The position numbers and the translations under genes were made by a program. A DNA stretch of 64,000 nt from positions 1-64,000 of the forward strand of contig NZ_SBIU01000009.1 of assembly GCF_004765805.1 (NCBI RefSeq). Direction: 5' to 3'. The notes under the pieces were generated by a model. That model saw only the letters and a program-made list of their open reading frames with translations. It was not told the origin of the DNA and searched no databases. Shown here piece after piece: positions 15,784 to 23,250 of the stretch; position 1 is the stretch's first letter; every line of letters starts with the position of its first letter. The DNA is from Halorussus halobius (lineage in GTDB: Archaea > Halobacteriota > Halobacteria > Halobacteriales > Haladaptataceae).

Positions 15784-16404
15784 TCAAACGGTTTCGAGCG
15801 CGCTCTCGATTGGTTCGTCGCCTTCGATCATCTCGAAGGTCTTCCCGTAGGTGTTCTCCGTGTCGAGTGCGGTACCGAGCGTGCGGGCAACGTCGGCGCG
15901 GGTGACTTGGCCGCGTTCGACCCGACGGGCTGCCTCAATCCGCCCGGTTGCGGACTCGTTGGTCAACTCCCCTGGTCGGACGATCGTCTCCGTGAGTTCG
16001 CTTGCTTGGAGATGCTCATCAGCCGCCAGTTTGGCTTCGAGGTACGGCCGAAGCGCGTCGGGACTCTCCTCAGGGTTGTCGGCATTGATCGCACTGAGCA
16101 TGACAAAGCGCGGGACACCGTGCTCTTCGGCTTCGTCGATTAGCCTGATTGCACCGTCTCGATCGACGCCTTCGACGTCCTCGCCACCAGACCCCGCCGC
16201 GAAGATGATCGCGTCGCTTCCGTCGACGGCGTGGGAGACGTCCTCGGTGAGGTCCGCGACGACCACCTCGACGCCGAAGGCCTCCATCTCCGAGACCTGT
16301 GACTCCTCGCGCACCATCGCTTGGACTGTGTGATCGCTTTCGCTCAGCACCGCAGTAATATGCTGGCCGACCCCGCCGTGTGATCCTGCGATGAGTACGT
16401 TCAT
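15784..16404 (-). CDS. NAD(P)-binding Rossmann protein (NmrA/SDR-like epimerase)
   Basis: 206 residues from MNVLIAGSHGG. The N-terminal GSHGGVGQHI is the glycine-rich dinucleotide loop of atypical short-chain dehydrogenases. DAIIFAAGSGG follows at about residue 65-75. The YLEAKLAADEHLQAS segment carries the Y-x3-K pair of SDR enzymes, and TIVRPGELTNE matches the NmrA/YhfK-type group. Such proteins act as NAD(P) sensors, epimerases or quinone reductases. Minus-strand, standing against the surrounding plus-strand element genes. Complete. Confidence 0.85.
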   Translation of the reverse strand: MNVLIAGSHGGVGQHITAVLSESDHTVQAMVREESQVSEMEAFGVEVVVADLTEDVSHAVDGSDAIIFAAGSGGEDVEGVDRDGAIRLIDEAEEHGVPRFVMLSAINADNPEESPDALRPYLEAKLAADEHLQASELTETIVRPGELTNESATGRIEAARRVERGQVTRADVARTLGTALDTENTYGKTFEMIEGDEPIESALETV

Positions 16405-16510
16405 GGCGTCGTAACGGACGTGCGATAGCGCCAAAAGAATTCGTACTCGGGGAAGCTCCTGATCCGGCAGAGAGGTCATCAGAGACCACCACTGGCCCTT
16501 CACGAGGTAG

Positions 16511-16540
16511 TTTTTGAGCGCCCGAGAGGGGCGCGGGCGC
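16511..16540 (+). promoter_or_regulatory. T-tract plus inverted repeat, promoter of the 16570 gene
   Basis: Five T (16511-16515), GCGCCC (16518-16523), loop GAGAGGGGCGC, GGGCGC (16535-16540). The right arm ends about 27 bp after the T-tract centre and 30 bp before the ATG. Confidence 0.65.
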
Positions 16541-16569
16541 AGGCGAATGTGCCCCCAGAGGTGACCAGA

Positions 16570-16989
16570 ATGGACGATACAACCCAGACGATAGCGTACC
16601 GGCTGACGATCACCGTCGACGGCGTCGAGCTACCCGTCGATGAGGAAATGCGCCATGCACTCCTGGACGATCTTCGCGTAGCAGTCCGTGACCGAATCGG
16701 GGAGCGCCACGGCGTCGAAGTGGACCAGGACGACATCACCATCGCGACGGGGTATCGCTACGCGCAGGTGCCAGCAGAGTGTCCGCTCTGCAGCGAGCGT
16801 CTCGATCTCCTGAGTGTCCATCTGAACAACGAGAATGGCGCGTACGCGAGCGCGAAGTGTTCCGATGAAGACTGCGAGTGGAGCGGCGACGCCGTCTATC
16901 GCATCATCGACCTCGAAGGCGGCGAGAGCAACGCCATCGAGAGCAGCGTCCTGACCGGCGATATCACGCCGAGCTACGACCCTTACTGA
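16570..16989 (+). CDS. Zinc-ribbon element protein, unknown function
   Basis: 139 residues from MDDTTQTIAYR. The N-terminal domain is alpha/beta (AYRLTITVDGVELPVD, then ALLDDLRVAVRDRIGERHGV). Two Cys pairs (CPLCSERLD, and C-x4-C in KCSDEDCEWSG) form a likely zinc ribbon at about residues 75-105. The TGA overlaps the ATG of the next gene, so the two are coupled. Both carry zinc ribbons, which hints at a two-protein complex. The family is not recognised. Confidence 0.65.
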   Translation: MDDTTQTIAYRLTITVDGVELPVDEEMRHALLDDLRVAVRDRIGERHGVEVDQDDITIATGYRYAQVPAECPLCSERLDLLSVHLNNENGAYASAKCSDEDCEWSGDAVYRIIDLEGGESNAIESSVLTGDITPSYDPY

Positions 16990-17264
16990 TGAATTCAATG
17001 GAAGACACGCCCACATTCACGCGTATCGAACCGATCTGCCCTCGCGACGGCTGCGACTCGCAGCTTGGTATTGGGAAACCCGTCTATGCAGGCGAGCAGA
17101 CCGACATCGCCTACGCCGACGTCTGGTGTCAGAACGAGGCGTGTTCGTTCACTGCCTGCGCGCAGTTCGCACTCGTCGATCTTCTTCACGAAGAGGCGGA
17201 CTCAGAGACGAGTCTCGTCCACGCCGGAGAGATCGACCCACTCGAGGCTCGATACCACCGATGA
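16989..17264 (+). CDS. Small zinc-ribbon protein, coupled to the upstream gene
   Basis: 91 residues from MNSMEDTP (a second ATG lies 9 bp on). Four Cys (CPRDGCDSQLG and WCQNEACSF) make a zinc ribbon over residues about 14-55. A short helix (ALVDLLHEEAD) follows. Start and stop overlap (TGATG). The terminal arm of the long-spacer inverted repeat begins only 2 bp after its stop, so the end of this unit abuts the control region of the next gene. Confidence 0.65.
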   Translation: MNSMEDTPTFTRIEPICPRDGCDSQLGIGKPVYAGEQTDIAYADVWCQNEACSFTACAQFALVDLLHEEADSETSLVHAGEIDPLEARYHR

Positions 17265-17265
17265 G

Positions 17266-17306
17266 TTAACCAACATCAGAAGCGGCTAGCTCTTATTGTT
17301 GGTTAA
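17266..17306. promoter_or_regulatory. Long-spacer inverted repeat, copy 2
   Basis: TTAACCAACA (17266-17275), 21-nt spacer, TGTTGGTTAA (17297-17306), with perfect 10-bp arms. It is followed within 20 bp by a T-tract and promoter-type inverted repeat, so the gene at 17388 carries both signatures. Confidence 0.75.
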
Positions 17307-17325
17307 GATTGGCGTCTGCTCGTGG

Positions 17326-17358
17326 TTTTTTCTCGCCCCGAGAGCGAGCACGGGGCGA
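17326..17358 (+). promoter_or_regulatory. T-tract plus inverted repeat, promoter of the 17388 gene
   Basis: Six T (17326-17331), TCGCCCCG (17333-17340), loop AGAGCGAGCA, CGGGGCGA (17351-17358): a perfect 8-bp dyad with the common 10-nt loop length. The ATG is 30 bp further. Confidence 0.7.
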
Positions 17359-17387
17359 TCAACCCTGCATCTTCTGGGTGATTCGAG

Positions 17388-18389
17388 ATGGCGCTCTCAG
17401 CACGTCCGACCAGCAGCATCGCGACTGAAATTACAGCCGCTCGGCAGGCTGACCACCTGGCGTTCCTCCACCGGGTTCCATTTGCGCTTGACGCATTCCG
17501 GCTCGGCTTTCTCACGGGCTTTCGCGAGGACTGTACCTACCAACAACAGCAGTACACAGACCTGGACCTACCGGTCGGGATGCTCGACAACGATTTTCGA
17601 AATCCCGACCTCGATCGGTATATCGAGCGCTTCTTCGAATACGAACCGGAGGTCGGTGTGATTGGCGACGCCTACGACGTCGACGAGGTCGACGAATACG
17701 TTGCTGCTGCCTGCGAGATCCAGGGAAGTTACCCGGACGCAGACCCCGTGATCGTCCCGAAGTGCCAGGCAGCGATCCACGCTGTCCCCGATGACCTCGT
17801 CGTCGGGTACTCCCGGGGATACGCTGATCGACTCGCTCACGAGTTCTCTGATCCTGCTGATTGGCGCGGGCGGCGCGTCCATATTCTCGGTGGCAGTCCA
17901 CCCAAGCAACTCGATGTGATCGAGCAGCTCACCCGACCGACGCTGACGGGTGACCCACCTGCCGACATCGTCGGCCTCGACTGGAACGGGCTGCATCGTG
18001 GGGCGCAGTTCGGCGAGTTCTGGACGTCGGACGGCTGGGACGACAGCGGTCGCGACGCCGAGCACATGACAGTTCGGAAGACCGTTCGCCATGGCCTTGC
18101 CCAGATTCGCGAGTTCTGGCAGGCACACGGCGTCTGGCCCGAGTCGACGCCCCAAGAGGATGGACTTGAACTCGAGTATCATGGCCCGTCACCGACCCAT
18201 CTCGATGGTGCTGCATGTACTGAATGTGAGGCGAACGTCTGGATGACCCGGCGCAGCCCCTACATCGCTGAGTACGACACGGGCGAGATCTGTGGCTACT
18301 GCAGCTATGATTGCTACTTCGCACATCGTCATCGGAACAATCTCGAGGAGCTCGCCGGCGAGCAGAGCGTGTACCTCCCGCCCGCATGA
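17388..18389 (+). CDS. DUF6610-like protein (TGT-barrel-like, C-terminal Cys cluster)
   Basis: 333 residues, the largest unknown of the cluster. The middle (GVIGDAYDVDEVDEYVAA, then VIVPKCQAAIHAVPDDLVVGYS, then VHILGGSPPKQLDVI) reads like alternating strands and helices of a TIM-type barrel, reminiscent of tRNA-guanine transglycosylase-like proteins. The C-terminus has two Cys pairs (CTECEAN, CGYCSYDCYFAH). I recall haloarchaeal and viral proteins of this type as DUF6610. Possible base-modifying or DNA-binding role, not demonstrated. Both regulatory signatures lie upstream. Confidence 0.65.
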   Translation: MALSARPTSSIATEITAARQADHLAFLHRVPFALDAFRLGFLTGFREDCTYQQQQYTDLDLPVGMLDNDFRNPDLDRYIERFFEYEPEVGVIGDAYDVDEVDEYVAAACEIQGSYPDADPVIVPKCQAAIHAVPDDLVVGYSRGYADRLAHEFSDPADWRGRRVHILGGSPPKQLDVIEQLTRPTLTGDPPADIVGLDWNGLHRGAQFGEFWTSDGWDDSGRDAEHMTVRKTVRHGLAQIREFWQAHGVWPESTPQEDGLELEYHGPSPTHLDGAACTECEANVWMTRRSPYIAEYDTGEICGYCSYDCYFAHRHRNNLEELAGEQSVYLPPA

Positions 18390-18401
18390 CGCCACAAGCG
18401 G

Positions 18402-18430
18402 TTTTTCGTGCCCCCGGAGTGGGCGAGGGC
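18402..18430 (+). promoter_or_regulatory. T-tract plus weaker inverted repeat, promoter of the 18464 gene
   Basis: Five T (18402-18406), then CGTGCCC and GGGCTCG pairing with one T-T mismatch around a 13-nt loop containing GGAGTGGGCG. The core GCCC (18410-18413) and GGGC (18427-18430) fit the family spacing. Confidence 0.5.
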
Positions 18431-18463
18431 TCGAAAAAGGCCTTCACACTGAGGTGAACTCCT

Positions 18464-18811
18464 GTGAGTCAACAACAGAGTACGAACGACGTCTCGATTG
18501 ATGAGATTCCAGTCGATGTCGCGAACACCCAATCCGGCGAGGTCGATTCCGGCGAGGTGCCCGAGGAAATCCGATCGGTTACTCGTGAGCTAGCCGGCGA
18601 GCAGCCACCGACGAATCCGCTAGTCGTGTTGAAGGCCGCCCGCTGGTGGTACATCCACGGAAAGGGCGGAGCCGATCCCGCGTTCCAGTGGGCCATCGAG
18701 TGGGTACGACACCTCGCGGCCGACACCCCCAGCGACGTGGAACAGTTCGATGAGTTCCTCGAGTACCTCGTGGCGGTCGGCTTCGCTGACGAGAAAGCAG
18801 CCTTGCGGTGA
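18464..18811 (+). CDS. Small helical element protein, GTG start
   Basis: 115 residues, GTG start (MSQQQSTNDVS). An acidic N-terminal 40 residues precede a helical domain (VLKAARWWYIHGKGGADPAF, then EWVRHLAADTPSDVEQFDEF). No known motif. GTG start, spacing and direction fit the run. I recall unnamed haloarchaeal plasmid proteins with the ARWWYIHGKGGADPA string. Confidence 0.6.
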   Translation: MSQQQSTNDVSIDEIPVDVANTQSGEVDSGEVPEEIRSVTRELAGEQPPTNPLVVLKAARWWYIHGKGGADPAFQWAIEWVRHLAADTPSDVEQFDEFLEYLVAVGFADEKAALR

Positions 18812-18824
18812 CCGCCGCCGCGAG

Positions 18825-18853
18825 TTTTTTATGCGCCCCAAGGGGTGCGGCGC
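18825..18853 (+). promoter_or_regulatory. T-tract plus inverted repeat, promoter of the ArdC-like gene
   Basis: TTTTTTA (18825-18831), GCGCC (18833-18837), loop CCAAGGGGTGC, GGCGC (18849-18853). The loop shares AGGGGTGC with the 13238 element although the stem differs. Confidence 0.65.
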
Positions 18854-18898
18854 GTCCTGAACTGACGCAATCGCCGTGAATTCGATTCGGTGAACACT

Positions 18899-19825
18899 AT
18901 GGCTACGACCAGTGACCCGTCGGTCTCATTCGAGGAGACCGACACTCGACATGACGAGATGCACAGTACCATCGAAGCGTGGATCGACGAGCTCGTCGAC
19001 CACGTTGACGATGCGCAGGCGAGCGAGGAGTTCCAGGAGTGGCTCGACGTCCAGAGTCGCTTCCACGACTATTCCCATCGAAACACGCTCCTCATCAATC
19101 TCCAGTGTCCCGAGGCGACGAAGGTCGCCGGCTACAACACCTGGCGGAATGAGTTCGACCGGCACGTCCAGGAGGGCGAACAGGCCATCTGGATTTGGGC
19201 CCCGATCATCACCAAGCAGTGTCCCGAGTGCGAGAACTCGCCTAGCTACCATGAACAAAGCGACTGTGAGTACGACGAGACATCGCCTGACGAGTGGTCG
19301 AAAGGGCTTGTCGGCTTCAAGCCAACTGCTGTCTTCGACGTGTCTCAGACCGAGGGTGAGCCGCTTCCTGAGCTGGAGACTGAGGCGACTGGCGACGCCG
19401 ACGACCTAGTACCCGCACTCGAGGATGCAGCCGCTGAGATCGACGTGACGGTCCGCATCGTCGACGCTGTCGACTGGGAGCATGGCGACGCCAAGGGCGT
19501 CTGCAAATACCGGAGTAAGCGTGATCTCCAACCAGTCGTCGAGGCGAAAGCCCGTACGAATCAGGCTGATCTCGCCGTGACACTCATCCACGAGTACGCT
19601 CACGCGCTCCTCCACGCAGACGTCACCGACGAGACCGAGCGGGCGAAACGCGAGGTTGAGGCCGAGGCAGTCGCCTACATCGTCGGGCGGTATTTCGAAC
19701 TGGATACGAGCGGGTCCGCGTTCTACCTGGCCGCGTGGCAGGACGACGACGCAGACGCAGTTCAAGAACGGCTTGGTCGAATCGGATCGACTGCGAAGGA
19801 ACTCATCGAAACCGTCGATGGGTAA
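18899..19825 (+). CDS. ArdC-like anti-restriction protein with HEXXH metallopeptidase domain
   Basis: 308 residues from MATTSDPSV (a GTG 9 bp upstream is possible). The N-terminal half matches the ArdC ssDNA-binding domain: SRFHDYSHRNTLLINLQCP, VAGYNTWRNEF, WIWAPIITKQCP. The C-terminal half has the zinc motif HEYAHALLH with a downstream glutamate helix (EVEAEAVAYIVGRYF) as in M78/ImmA-like peptidases. ArdC proteins travel with conjugative plasmids and protect incoming DNA from host restriction; here the conjugation operon starts 33 kb downstream. A Cys-rich insert (CPECENSP) is present. It has its own promoter-type inverted repeat. Confidence 0.88.
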   Translation: MATTSDPSVSFEETDTRHDEMHSTIEAWIDELVDHVDDAQASEEFQEWLDVQSRFHDYSHRNTLLINLQCPEATKVAGYNTWRNEFDRHVQEGEQAIWIWAPIITKQCPECENSPSYHEQSDCEYDETSPDEWSKGLVGFKPTAVFDVSQTEGEPLPELETEATGDADDLVPALEDAAAEIDVTVRIVDAVDWEHGDAKGVCKYRSKRDLQPVVEAKARTNQADLAVTLIHEYAHALLHADVTDETERAKREVEAEAVAYIVGRYFELDTSGSAFYLAAWQDDDADAVQERLGRIGSTAKELIETVDG

Positions 19826-19890
19826 CGAGTCTGTGTCTCTCCGGCAGACGAAGTAGCGGAGGTATCCGCGCTGGCGCGTTTCAGGAGTTG

Positions 19891-19916
19891 TTTTTTCCGC
19901 CGACGAAGAGTGGCGG
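19891..19916 (+). promoter_or_regulatory. T-tract plus inverted repeat, promoter of the SWIM gene
   Basis: Six T (19891-19896), CCGCC (19897-19901), loop GACGAAGAGT, GGCGG (19912-19916): short 5-bp arms and a 10-nt loop. Position relative to the T-tract is conserved; the ATG is 41 bp downstream. Confidence 0.6.
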
Positions 19917-19957
19917 CGTGACCGAGTTCGTCACGCCGGACAGACCCAGACCAATCC

Positions 19958-20497
19958 ATGTCCGGACGAAATGAGACAAGCGAGACTGAAGAGATGGATC
20001 GAGACGAACACGAACGAGATGGATTAGCCGCCGATGGCGGCGTTGTTGCTGCCACCTCCACGACCACGACTCCCGGAGGAGATTTGCAGCAGCCGTCGAT
20101 TAGCGATGAAGACCACCAGGAAGACAGCCAACCCCGTACCGAGCGCGCTCGAACTGAGGAGATGGACGTCTCATTGCTCAGGAAAGGTGGTGTGTACGAG
20201 GTGCAGTCGGCGTCGGGGAACACCTACGAGGTCGACGTCGCGAGCAAGACGTGTACGTGTCCAGACTTCACGAAGCGCCGGCCGAGCGGTGGCTGTAAGC
20301 ATCTACGGCGGGTCGACATCGAGATTCGGAGCGGAACCGCCCCACGTCCTGATGGACGGCTTCCGGCGACTGGAGACGTGACGGAGCAGCTTTCGGAGCG
20401 GATTCTCGAACTAGAGCAGGAAATCGACGAACGAGAAGCCCGGCGGAGGGAACTCGAAGCAACAGTAGCGGTTCTCGAAGAGCTCTCGATTCGATAA
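19958..20497 (+). CDS. SWIM zinc-finger protein with C-terminal coiled coil
   Basis: 179 residues. An acidic, probably disordered N-terminus (to about 65) precedes a SWIM domain: YEVDVASKTCTCPDF then GCKHLRRV, i.e. CxC-x(n)-CxH, at about residues 85-115. The last 45 residues form a coiled coil (ERILELEQEIDEREARRREL). SWIM fingers bind nucleic acid or proteins and occur in recombination partners and transposases. The promoter-type inverted repeat lies upstream. The element-associated context suggests DNA metabolism, but no partner is known. Confidence 0.8.
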   Translation: MSGRNETSETEEMDRDEHERDGLAADGGVVAATSTTTTPGGDLQQPSISDEDHQEDSQPRTERARTEEMDVSLLRKGGVYEVQSASGNTYEVDVASKTCTCPDFTKRRPSGGCKHLRRVDIEIRSGTAPRPDGRLPATGDVTEQLSERILELEQEIDEREARRRELEATVAVLEELSIR

Positions 20498-20506
20498 ATA
20501 CCCAGG

Positions 20507-20547
20507 TTAACCAACAGCACTAAGATTCCAGTGCCAGTGTTGGTTAA
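20507..20547. promoter_or_regulatory. Long-spacer inverted repeat, copy 3
   Basis: TTAACCAACA (20507-20516), 21-nt spacer, TGTTGGTTAA (20538-20547), perfect arms, 13 bp before the ATG at 20561. A TATA-like GATAAATA lies just upstream (20493-20500), so the arms would flank the predicted transcription start. Confidence 0.75.
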
Positions 20548-20560
20548 CACGCCGTAATCC

Positions 20561-20884
20561 ATGTCTTTCTCGTCACCAACCCCACCGCAAGAAATCCCCG
20601 ACGACGTCGTGGAGATGCTCAATGAGCAATCACCGGAGGTGCTCCAGCATATCGCCCAGTACGCCGAGGGGCTCGCCGAACATCGCGAACGCGAAGCCCG
20701 ACTAGCCGAACAGGACGAGGAAGAACAGATCGAGGAGCGACCGGAGGATCTTCCGGACGACGTCCCCTCGAAGGCTACAATCACGATCAAGGAGATCAAC
20801 GACAACCGCTACTACTACTGGCAGTGGCGGGAAGGCGAGAAGGTGCGCTCGCAGTACAAAGGACCGGTCAGTCCAGACGATTAG
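20561..20884 (+). CDS. Small element protein with aromatic C-terminal motif (DUF6788-like)
   Basis: 107 residues. The N-terminal 60 residues are helical and acidic (LNEQSPEVLQHIAQYAEGLA), and the C-terminal 35 form a small beta unit with NRYYYWQWREGEKVRSQYKG. That string resembles the DUF6788 pattern found in mobile-element proteins of unknown role. Controlled by copy 3 of the long-spacer inverted repeat. Last plus-strand gene of the run; ORB-like repeats begin 25 bp after it. Confidence 0.65.
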   Translation: MSFSSPTPPQEIPDDVVEMLNEQSPEVLQHIAQYAEGLAEHREREARLAEQDEEEQIEERPEDLPDDVPSKATITIKEINDNRYYYWQWREGEKVRSQYKGPVSPDD

Positions 20885-20908
20885 CTAACTTGGTTCTCTC
20901 GAGAACAA

Positions 20909-20975
20909 CCCCCCTAATTCGAAGTGAGCTTGTTCACTTCTCAGAAGATTTGACACCCCTGATTCGGAATGAGCT
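20909..20975. repeat. Two ORB-like repeats downstream of orc1/cdc6
   Basis: CCCCCCTAATTCGAAGTGAG (20909-20928) and ACCCCTGATTCGGAATGAGC (20954-20973) match the repeats found upstream of the orc gene at 22449-22845 and have the same orientation. They show that the gene is bracketed by its own candidate binding sites. Confidence 0.65.
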
Positions 20976-21019
20976 TCAGCAGAAGGGTTCTAGGTAGAAT
21001 GAACCCTCATGATGCTTAA

Positions 21020-22414
21020 TCAAATCTCGTAGGTGCCGTTGTGAAGTTCTGAAAGCCGTTCATCACTCTCTACAACTGCCTTCATCACTACATCTTTGTC
21101 CTTGATAAGCTGGTGTTCCAGATAGACACCCTGTTTGTGTCCGCCACCGACCTGATGTGACTCAGAAATCCCCATTAGCGCGAGCGTGCTGAGAATTTGG
21201 CTCACTCGATCATATGAGAGAGGATCAGCACCGACGTCGCCACAGGTCGTCTCGTATTGACTGTAGATACCAGAGGTGCGGAAGCGGCGATTATTCGAGC
21301 CAGTCAAGCGACCGAGAGTGTAGAGAACGAGTTTAGACTGGGGTGAGGTGCTCTCGATCGTCTCCTTGACTCGATTGACCTCTGCTCGCTTGACTGCTTT
21401 GTCGACATGTTCTGGACTAACGACCTCTGCATCGGCGTCGTCAGCGATATCACCAGCAATCCGCAAAACATCGACTGCCTTTCTCGCATCACCGTGTTCA
21501 TCCGCCGACCGGTCGGCAGTCTCGGTTATGACGCCGTCTTGAACGACACCATCATGGAACGCGTCTCGTCGATACTCCAGGATCTGTTCGATCTGATCGC
21601 TTTGGTATGGTTCAAAGACGAAGTCCGTTGTCCGCATCGAACTCTGAACGCGTGCGTTGAGTTTTTGTCCAAAATCGATGTCGTTGCTGATAGCAATGAT
21701 TCCGATATAGGCGTCGGTGTGACCAGCTTCTCGAGCCCGCGAGAGTTCATGGAGGAGGCCCTCAGCGTTATCAACCATGTCGATTTCGTCAAGGATGACA
21801 ATGAGCCCATCGTAGTACTCGTCGATGATGTCGTAGGCGTAATCGTAGTACTCGGCGGAACCTAAACCGATACGAGGGATATCTATATCAGAATCAGATT
21901 TGTCGCTTAGCGCACGAGCGATTGTTCGGGCTACTCGTGTTTCGGTATTATTCTTCTTGCACTCAACGTAGACGCTAGCAGCGGGAACGTTACGTGCCGT
22001 GGCAGTATCAACGAGACGGTCGGACACGTGTCGGCTGACAAGTGATTTTCCAGTTCCGGTTTCCCCATAAATGACGACGTGGTTTGGTTGTGATTCGTGA
22101 ATGAGATGTCGGATTTCTCCAGCAACCGATTGGATTTCCGTGTCACGACCGACGATGCGATCAGGGCCAGGAACTGTTCCAATTGAGAGTAAATCCCGAT
22201 CTGCCCAGATATGAGTTGAAGAACCGTCTTCATCGCCCTCCCGAACGAACAACGGGTCATTTGCCGGATCGTTCGAGTCTTGTCGTTGGATTTCCTCCGA
22301 GGTCGACGAGATTTCAGAAGCAGAACTGCCCTCCCTGTTTGTATCGAAATCATCCAGCTGTTGGTCCGCGATAGACGAGTCACCTCCACCATCTGGTTCC
22401 TCGTTGTCTGTCAT
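21020..22414 (-). CDS. orc1/cdc6: Orc1/Cdc6 family replication initiator
   Basis: 464 residues. A 75-residue acidic N-terminal tail precedes the AAA+ ATPase: Walker A GETGTGKS at 117-124 and Walker B LIVILDEID ending near 211. Sensor-type RVQSSMRTTDF comes later. A winged-helix domain occupies about residues 365-460 (SKLVLYTLGRLTGSNNRRFR). These proteins bind origin recognition boxes and load MCM. The gene lies directly between two sets of ORB-like repeats, the usual archaeal arrangement of initiator next to its origin. AT content is higher than in the surrounding genes. Confidence 0.95.
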   Translation of the reverse strand: MTDNEEPDGGGDSSIADQQLDDFDTNREGSSASEISSTSEEIQRQDSNDPANDPLFVREGDEDGSSTHIWADRDLLSIGTVPGPDRIVGRDTEIQSVAGEIRHLIHESQPNHVVIYGETGTGKSLVSRHVSDRLVDTATARNVPAASVYVECKKNNTETRVARTIARALSDKSDSDIDIPRIGLGSAEYYDYAYDIIDEYYDGLIVILDEIDMVDNAEGLLHELSRAREAGHTDAYIGIIAISNDIDFGQKLNARVQSSMRTTDFVFEPYQSDQIEQILEYRRDAFHDGVVQDGVITETADRSADEHGDARKAVDVLRIAGDIADDADAEVVSPEHVDKAVKRAEVNRVKETIESTSPQSKLVLYTLGRLTGSNNRRFRTSGIYSQYETTCGDVGADPLSYDRVSQILSTLALMGISESHQVGGGHKQGVYLEHQLIKDKDVVMKAVVESDERLSELHNGTYEI

Positions 22415-23250
22415 AGATTCATCCTGGGAAGGAACCTACTTAGTCGTTACCCCCCTGGTTCGGAATGAGATTCGTTGGATATCGGTGCTAAACAGCGGAA
22501 GATCGATAGGTGGCACCGCCATACCCGATGATACCCGATTCAGAGTGAGGTGTCGTTCAAATCTGCGTCTCCTGATGACCTCACCCTCCTAATTCGGAGT
22601 GAGCTATTTCCTAGAACGAGAGGATTGCCAGCAGCTCAAATGATCAGCGGGTTCAGATCAACCCCCCTCGTTCGGAATGAGGTAGTACGAGTTGGTCCAT
22701 CAGCCAAGAATCGGGAATGCTAAAGAGACCCCCCTGATTCGGAGTGAGCTGTTCCCCGAACTAATGGACGATATTGATGCCAGCTTAAACAGGATGGATG
22801 GAGATTGGAGTTGGAGGGACACACCCCCCTGATTCGGAATGAGATCCCGTAAGACTGACCGTATGGGCGCGATCTTCCATCAACCAACTAGGCGGTTCTT
22901 AACTAGGACGAGCCATTCTCTCCAAACCGCAAGATAGCGTAGACTTCGAAGGATCACTTGTCTAGTTACTACCCTAGCTTTATTACCTAGTTACGCTAAG
23001 AGCCCACTAAGTAGAATACGGCACTAGTTATAAGTATTCGTGAATACGCCTAACACTGGAAGTACAGCTATTCTATCCTTTGAATCGAAGCAGTAGACCA
23101 TACGTCGAGGGCGTATACCCAACGAATCCATTACTGCAACCTTCTCATCGGGTGGAAACTCAGCTTCTAATCAGGTGGTATGGAGGGTATAATCTCATTC
23201 CGAACGAGGGGGGTGTGTGGTTCCAGCTGTATCTTGTTGCAACCGCAGGG
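22415..23250. other. Candidate replication origin with ORB-like repeats and AT-rich core
   Basis: Repeats of the form ACCCCCCTGATTCGGAATGAG lie at 22449, 22583, 22661, 22728 and 22823, with a degenerate one at 22532. An inverted copy lies at 23192-23214 (CTCATTCCGAACGAGGGGGG). Read from the inverted copy, the element ends in a G-run, as described for haloarchaeal origin recognition boxes. Between the last forward copy and the inverted copy lies an AT-rich stretch (about 22960-23060) with CTAGTTA repeats, suitable as a duplex-unwinding element. No gene is present. The field lies between orc1/cdc6 and a DNA polymerase gene transcribed toward it. Confidence 0.8.
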
